Assembly: GCA_035457725.1 (NCBI GenBank)
Contig: DATIBC010000046.1
Location: forward strand, 1-10,441
DNA length: 10,441 nt
Source of the DNA: DATFES01 sp035457725
GTDB lineage: Bacteria; Pseudomonadota; Alphaproteobacteria; CACIAM-22H2
Direction: 5' to 3'
Made by a program: the position numbers and the translations under genes. Below the pieces are notes generated by a model. It was not told the DNA's origin and ran no database searches. It worked only from the letters and a program-made list of their open reading frames with translations. Positions 6,909 through 10,441 of this stretch are shown one piece after another (the first letter of the stretch is position 1; every line of letters starts with the position of its first letter).

Positions 6909-8219
6909 CTAGAGGTCGTAGGCGCGCTCGCCGTGCGCGGCGAGATCGAGGCCGACCGTCTCCGCCTCCTCGCTCACCCGGACCAGCCCGGCCGATTTGA
7001 GCGCCAGCACGATGCCGCCGGTGGCGAGCGCCGCCCATGCCGCAGTGACCACGACGGCAAGCGCTTGGACACCAAGCTGTCCAGTGAAGCTCATCCCGTC
7101 GGCGAGCCCCTTGCCGCCCAGCTCGGGCAGCCCGAAAAGCGCCAGCGACAACGTTCCCAGCATTCCACCGACGCCGTGGACGGCGAAAACGTCGAGCGAA
7201 TCATCGATCTTGAGCGAGACCTTGACCCAACGCGTCGCGGCAAAGCACAACCCGCCGGCGGCGACACCGATGACGAGCGCTCCGACCGGCCCGACCAGTC
7301 CCGCCGCGGGCGTGATCGTGGCCAGCCCGGCGACCATGCCGGTGACGGCGCCGATCGAGCTCGGCTTGCCGAATTTTCCCCATTCGATCGCCATCCAGGT
7401 CAACGCCGCCGTGGACGCCGCGAGATGGGTGACCAGTACTGCCTGGCCGGCGTTGGCGTCGGCGGCGAGCGCGCTGCCGCCGTTGAAGCCGAACCAGCCG
7501 ACCCATAGCATCGCGCCGCCGGCCATGGTCAGCCCAGGGTTGTGCGGCGGCGTTAGCTGCTGGGGAAAGCCGCGCCGTCCGCCGATGAGCTTGGCGGCGA
7601 CCAGCGCCGAGACGCCGGCCGTTGTATGGACAACGATGCCGCCGGCGAAATCGACCGCGCCGAGCGCCGCCGCCCAGCCGCCGCCCCACAGCCAATGGGC
7701 CGCGGGCGCGTAGACGATCAGGACCCACACGCCGGTGAAGATCAGGACAAAAGGAAAGCTGACCCGCTCGGGAAACGCGCCGATGATCAGCGCCGGCGTG
7801 ATGATCGCAAAAGTGAGCTGAAACATCACGAAGACGCTCTCGGGTATGCCGCCCGGAATCTCCTTCGTGCCGAGACCGGAAAGGAAGAGACGATCAAAGG
7901 GGCCGAGGATGGCGCCGCCGTCGCCGAACGCCAGGGCATATCCGACCACCGCCCAGAGCACCGAGACGACGCAGGCGATGGCGAAGCAATGCATGAGCAC
8001 CGACAGCACGTTGCGCGCCCGCACAAGCCCGCCATAGAACAGCGCCAAGCCGGGCAATGTCATGAACAAGACCAAAGCGGTCGCGGTCAGCATCCACGCC
8101 GTGTTGCCCGCCGCCTCGGGCGTCGCCTCATGCGCCGATGCGAGCGCCGGGATCGCCATGCCGAGCGTCGAGATCGCCAGCCCGGCGGCCGCCGGACGGA
8201 TCGCCAATCGATAAGCCAT
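6909..8219 (-). CDS. amt: Ammonium transporter, Amt/AmtB family
   Basis: This inner-membrane trimeric channel protein takes up ammonium; 436 aa. A signal peptide is visible (about 1-29, ALASA then HEATP), as in E. coli AmtB. The mature part has the expected run of about eleven membrane helices. Key residues are present: LPGLALFYGGLVRARN (55-70), Asp190 in VDFAGG (Asp160 of AmtB), and the pore histidines His198 in VVHTTAG and His348 in FAVHGVGG. The short cytoplasmic tail ends GLDLAAHGERAYDL, the usual site of contact with a GlnK/PII protein. The ATG at 8219 is fixed by GAGGGGG at 8227-8233, 7 nt upstream, and by the signal peptide; a longer reading frame to 8315 is not credible. No glnK or glnB lies in the window, although glnK-amtB pairing is common. 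The gene is 135 bp downstream of the HugZ-like gene. Confidence 0.97.
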   Translation of the reverse strand: MAYRLAIRPAAAGLAISTLGMAIPALASAHEATPEAAGNTAWMLTATALVLFMTLPGLALFYGGLVRARNVLSVLMHCFAIACVVSVLWAVVGYALAFGDGGAILGPFDRLFLSGLGTKEIPGGIPESVFVMFQLTFAIITPALIIGAFPERVSFPFVLIFTGVWVLIVYAPAAHWLWGGGWAAALGAVDFAGGIVVHTTAGVSALVAAKLIGGRRGFPQQLTPPHNPGLTMAGGAMLWVGWFGFNGGSALAADANAGQAVLVTHLAASTAALTWMAIEWGKFGKPSSIGAVTGMVAGLATITPAAGLVGPVGALVIGVAAGGLCFAATRWVKVSLKIDDSLDVFAVHGVGGMLGTLSLALFGLPELGGKGLADGMSFTGQLGVQALAVVVTAAWAALATGGIVLALKSAGLVRVSEEAETVGLDLAAHGERAYDL

Positions 8220-8226
8220 GAAGCAG

Positions 8227-8233
8227 CCCCCTC
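8227..8233 (-). promoter_or_regulatory. Ribosome binding site of amt
   Basis: GAGGGGG on the minus strand lies 7 nt before the ATG at 8219. It selects this start over the longer open frame that reaches 8315, and agrees with the signal peptide beginning MAYRLAIRP. Confidence 0.7.
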
Positions 8234-8246
8234 GTGTGCCGGCGCC

Positions 8247-8263
8247 GATTCCGCGAATCGCGG
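8247..8263. repeat. Overlapping short palindromes in the amt leader
   Basis: Two perfect hyphenated palindromes overlap here: GATTC-CGC-GAATC (8247-8259) and CCGCGA-A-TCGCGG (8251-8263). They lie 28-44 bp upstream of the amt start, in the 135-bp gap after the HugZ-like gene. They could be an operator or a hairpin in the leader RNA, where forming one excludes the other. GC-rich DNA produces such sites by chance, and no matching regulator is in the window. Confidence 0.35.
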
Positions 8264-8354
8264 TGTGCAACGCCTTATTTTGCGGCAGTTTGCTCAATCC
8301 ATCGACGCGCGACAACCGGAAATATGCGGCTCGCCGCGTAGGTGGCCGACAAAT

Positions 8355-9092
8355 TCAAGCGGCGCGCGCCGCCTTCGCCAAGCGGACGAGCTCGGCCCGC
8401 GCCGACTCGGGATCGTTGACCGGCGCGGCGAAGGTAATGCGCGCCACTTCGCCGGCGCGGCGCAGATCGATGCCTTCGGCATCGATCCCGGTCATCGTCC
8501 AACCTTCGCCGCCGCGCCCGAGGAGTTTGGCCGCGTAGAGCTGCAGCGCCTCGGCGTGTTCGGCGTTCATATGGGCGACGATCTCGGCCTCGTGGCGCGC
8601 CAGCGTCGCGCTCGCGCTGGGATCGAACGCCACCTCGTGCCCGGCCAGCCAATGGATGCGGCCGAACCCCGCCACGAGGTGGACATGCTCGATGCTCACC
8701 CGCCAGAAGGCGAAATCGGCGAAGGCGCCATAGGTCGCGGCATCCTGGTGCCGGGCAAGGAATCGCGCCCGAAGGCGCGGCTCGGTGCTGCGTTGCGCGC
8801 GACCGACGAGCGTCGCGCGGGCGCCGGTCAACGGCGAGGCGAGCCCGACCGTGCCGTCGAAAAGCAGCGCCGCCCGCGGATCGGCTTCGAGATTGCGCGT
8901 GTGATCGGCCAGCCGCGAGATCAGCAGGATCGGGCTAGCGTCATGGTCGCTGGCGCAGAGGACGAGCGAGGCATAGGGCCCCCCAGCGCCCGGCGCGCCG
9001 GCGCGCGCCACTGTCGCGAGGCTTGCGCGATCGCTCGCCCGTATCAACGTGCGAGCGGCGGCGGCCGGGGGGAAAGCGGTGTAGTCGACCAT
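8355..9092 (-). CDS. HugZ-like / pyridoxamine 5'-phosphate oxidase-related protein with DUF2470 domain
   Basis: Two domains are visible in 245 aa. Residues about 10-150 form a PNPOx-like split barrel of the FMN- or heme-binding type (SLATVAR, GPYASLVLCASDHD, ISRLADHTRNLEADPRAALLF). Residues about 165-240 match DUF2470 (HEAEIVAHMNAEHAEALQLYA with His174 and His179, then GIDAEGIDLR). This arrangement is that of HugZ-type heme oxygenases and their relatives, which degrade or carry heme; many members are only predicted. No signal peptide is seen, so it should be cytoplasmic. I use the ATG at 9092, where the domain begins. The frame is open to 9215, but that extension would overlap the cbtA end. 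GGAGAA about 17 nt upstream is a distant ribosome binding site. The gene starts 25 bp after the cbtA stop, so it is very likely in the cbtB-cbtA operon, which hints at tetrapyrrole or metal metabolism. Confidence 0.88.
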   Translation of the reverse strand: MVDYTAFPPAAAARTLIRASDRASLATVARAGAPGAGGPYASLVLCASDHDASPILLISRLADHTRNLEADPRAALLFDGTVGLASPLTGARATLVGRAQRSTEPRLRARFLARHQDAATYGAFADFAFWRVSIEHVHLVAGFGRIHWLAGHEVAFDPSASATLARHEAEIVAHMNAEHAEALQLYAAKLLGRGGEGWTMTGIDAEGIDLRRAGEVARITFAAPVNDPESARAELVRLAKAARAA

Positions 9093-9117
9093 GGCGCCAC
9101 GGGCGCCGTTCTCCGCC

Positions 9118-9798
9118 TCAGCCCAACCGCCGCTGCATCCAGCCGGAAACGCCGCCCAGAACGGCCCAAAACACGGCTGTGGCAACCAGCGTCGCGCTGA
9201 CATATTGGGCGGCAAGCGATGGCGGAAGTGCGCCCGCCTCGACGGCCGCGGTGTCGGGCGGGTGCGGCGCGCCGATGATGTGCGGCACGATCATCAGCAA
9301 TACGCCGGCGATGCGCCATGCGGAGCCCCGCCCGAAAACGAATGCCGCGAGTCCCGCGGCGGTCGCAAGCGCGGTGCCGCTCCACCAGACTTGGCGCTGG
9401 AGCAGGTCGGCGCCGACGACGCCCGGCGCTTCGGGCGGCAGGCCGAGGGAAGGCGCCAGCACGAGGGCGACGTAGCCGGCGATACCCCACAACAAACCGC
9501 GCCCCGGGTCGATGCCATGGCCAAGGGAACGGCGGAGGGCGATGAGCGCATTCAGCACCAGCGCGAATCCAAAACCGGCGATGACGTTAAACAGCAGGGT
9601 CAGTCCTGTGCGTTCGACTCCATCGGCCGGCGACCACGCGCCGTCATGCGCCTGCGCGGAGTTAGCGGCCGGCTGCGCTTGCTCGAACGTCTCGGCCGCG
9701 ACGATCAGCGGCCACACCTTGGCGGCCTGAAAAACGGTTACGACGAGACCGGCGACCGCGCCGGCGACCAGCGCAGCAAGCAGGATCTTGCGCAACAT
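9118..9798 (-). CDS. cbtA: CbtA family cobalt transporter subunit
   Basis: This is an integral inner-membrane protein of the CbtA family, proposed from genome context to take up cobalt for cobalamin synthesis together with CbtB; 226 aa. About six membrane helices can be drawn: 5-27, 66-88, 101-120, 140-156, 162-178 and 196-220. The linker after helix 1 (about 35-65) is polar and should lie outside the membrane. Family-typical segments are LAPSLGLPPEAPG (114-126) and VPHIIGAPHP (171-180), with His173 and His179 as possible metal ligands. I use the ATG at 9798 because MLRKILLAALVAG starts the first helix in the way usual for the family. The longer frame to 9906 would overlap cbtB and adds only low-complexity sequence. 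It follows cbtB after 19 bp and precedes the HugZ-like gene by 25 bp. Transport itself is a family prediction. Confidence 0.93.
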   Translation of the reverse strand: MLRKILLAALVAGAVAGLVVTVFQAAKVWPLIVAAETFEQAQPAANSAQAHDGAWSPADGVERTGLTLLFNVIAGFGFALVLNALIALRRSLGHGIDPGRGLLWGIAGYVALVLAPSLGLPPEAPGVVGADLLQRQVWWSGTALATAAGLAAFVFGRGSAWRIAGVLLMIVPHIIGAPHPPDTAAVEAGALPPSLAAQYVSATLVATAVFWAVLGGVSGWMQRRLG

Positions 9799-9817
9799 GG
9801 AAGCGTGCCGATGCTGC

Positions 9818-10000
9818 TCAGTGGCAAGGGAAGGTGAAAGCGTGCCGCGAATCGTGCGCTGCGTTGTGGACGACTTCGGGGCCGGCGAAGCCGGCGGCGA
9901 AGACAAGAAAGACGCCGAGCACGAGCGCCGCGACGACCGGCGGAACCGCCTCGCGCAGCCCAGTCGCGGAGTTTTCGGTCAGGGATTGGCGCGCGGCCAT
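9818..10000 (-). CDS. cbtB: CbtB family cobalt transporter subunit
   Basis: This 60-aa protein has one membrane helix (about 21-40, VVAALVLGVFLVFAAGF) and a short C-terminal tail with the CbtB signature VVHNAAHDSRHAFTFPCH. His45, His49, His53, Cys59 and His60 form a likely metal-binding end. It is the small partner of CbtA in a predicted cobalt importer. The ATG at 10000 is preceded by GAGGAG (10004-10009) with a short 3-nt gap. It is the first gene of the minus-strand operon; a sigma70-like promoter lies 84-113 bp upstream and a hairpin sits at the expected transcript start. Family members are often under B12 riboswitch control, but I see no B12 box here. Length and motif match the family well. 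Confidence 0.95.
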   Translation of the reverse strand: MAARQSLTENSATGLREAVPPVVAALVLGVFLVFAAGFAGPEVVHNAAHDSRHAFTFPCH

Positions 10001-10050
10001 TCGCTCCTCGCTTGCATAATGCGCTTCCGTTCGCTGCTTAGTCGGATCGT

Positions 10051-10076
10051 CCGCAGCCAGCTATACGTCGCTGCGG
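10051..10076 (-). promoter_or_regulatory. Perfect inverted repeat in the cbtB leader; candidate operator or 5' RNA hairpin
   Basis: The arms CCGCAGC (10051-10057) and GCTGCGG (10070-10076) are perfect 7-bp inverted copies around 12 nt. The repeat begins within a few bases of where transcription from the promoter at 10084-10113 should start, so it could be an operator at +1 or a hairpin at the 5' end of the cbtBA mRNA. It ends 50 bp before the cbtB ATG. The function is inferred from position only. Confidence 0.45.
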
Positions 10077-10083
10077 GCAAGTC

Positions 10084-10113
10084 TCTATAATCCCCGGCGT
10101 CGCGGGCCGTCAA
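10084..10113 (-). promoter_or_regulatory. Predicted sigma70-type promoter of cbtB-cbtA-hugZ-like
   Basis: On the minus strand, TTGACG (10108-10113) matches the -35 consensus at 5 of 6 positions. TATAGA (10084-10089) matches the -10 consensus at 4 of 6. The spacer is 18 bp. Transcription would begin near 10077, giving a leader of about 77 nt before the cbtB ATG. The site lies in the 212-bp divergent gap between cbtB and chvI. Confidence 0.5.
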
Positions 10114-10212
10114 TCCAATGCCCCGAACCCGCCGTCGTGCGGCCACATTTGGCGGCATGATGGCGAAACGCCGCCGGCCCCGCGGCGTCAAGCGCCAAGG
10201 AACAACATCGCC

Positions 10213-10441
10213 GTGCCCCAAACCATCGCTCTTGTCGACGACGACCGCAACATCTTGACCTCGATCGCGATGGCGCTCGAAGCCGAGGGGTACAATGTGC
10301 GCGCCTACAGCGACGGCGCCGCAGCGCTGCGCGGCCTCGCCCAGGCGCCGGTCGACCTCGCCGTCCTCGATATCAAGATGCCGCGCATGGACGGCATGGA
10401 GTTGCTGCAGCGCCTGCGCAAGCAAAGCCAGATGCCGGTGA
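10213..10441 (+). CDS. chvI: Two-component response regulator ChvI, N-terminal part (cut by window end)
   Basis: Only the first 76 codons are present; the window ends inside the receiver domain. The start QTIALVDDDRNILTSIAMA is nearly what I know of ChvI from Agrobacterium and Rhizobium. The acidic pocket is Asp9-Asp10 and the phosphate-accepting residue is Asp53 in VLDIKMPRMDGMELL. ChvI is the DNA-binding partner of the sensor kinase ChvG (ExoS), and controls envelope, acid-response and exopolysaccharide genes; its OmpR-type DNA-binding domain should follow outside the window. The GTG at 10213 is the start, with AAGGA at 10197-10201, 11 nt upstream. The usual alphaproteobacterial neighbour pckA is not upstream; cbtB is, divergently. 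I could not identify a convincing chvI promoter. Confidence 0.93.
   Translation, partial: MPQTIALVDDDRNILTSIAMALEAEGYNVRAYSDGAAALRGLAQAPVDLAVLDIKMPRMDGMELLQRLRKQSQMPV

Noticed and set aside
8220..8240. Sigma54-like GGCAC...TGC element before amt
   Set aside because: The GG-GC spacing is off by one and it would overlap the ribosome binding site, so it cannot be the amt promoter.
7626..9200. A 524-codon open frame on the plus strand
   Set aside because: It lies antisense across amt and the HugZ-like gene, is rich in Arg/Gln/Asp with no recognisable motif, and is the usual antisense shadow of GC-rich coding DNA.
10001..10212. Cobalamin riboswitch upstream of cbtB
   Set aside because: No B12 box or GCCACTG element is seen, and the leader after the predicted promoter is only about 77 nt.

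Overview
The window is chromosomal DNA from a GC-rich bacterium, almost certainly an alphaproteobacterium. The strongest sign is the partial gene at the right edge. Its first 76 residues match what I know of the ChvI response regulator of Rhizobium/Agrobacterium-type bacteria. A cbtB-cbtA pair, an NDUFS6-like zinc protein and an alphaproteobacterial-style three-domain DNA polymerase I fit the same group. I cannot name the genus.

Layout, left to right. Positions 1-518 hold only a doubtful 83-codon reading frame, possibly the end of a frameshifted gene. A tRNA-Arg(CCG) with encoded CCA follows at 519-595 (minus), then an unknown 80-aa helical protein and an ABC-2-type exporter ATPase with no permease beside it (both minus). 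Divergent from the ATPase are a small zinc protein related to complex I subunit NDUFS6 and polA (plus). polA meets a minus-strand gene run tail to tail at 5221-5395, where there is an imperfect inverted repeat.

The right half, 5396-10000, is a run of six minus-strand genes. Read in the direction of transcription they are cbtB, cbtA, a HugZ/PNPOx-like protein with a DUF2470 tail, an ammonium transporter (amt), a DUF488 protein and a cysteine-synthase-like PLP enzyme. The first three are separated by only 19 and 25 bp and look like one operon for cobalt uptake plus a flavin- or heme-binding protein. A sigma70-like promoter and a hairpin lie just upstream. amt has its own 135-bp leader with a strong ribosome binding site. 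Divergent from cbtB, chvI begins at 10213 and runs off the window.

Most of this is ordinary housekeeping and nutrient-uptake content. I see no phage, transposase, CRISPR array or defence system. The points most worth a second look are the cbtB leader (hairpin at the expected transcript start, no room for a B12 riboswitch), the HugZ-like gene inside the cobalt operon, the altered PLP-binding loops of the cysteine-synthase-like protein, and the possible frameshift beside the tRNA.
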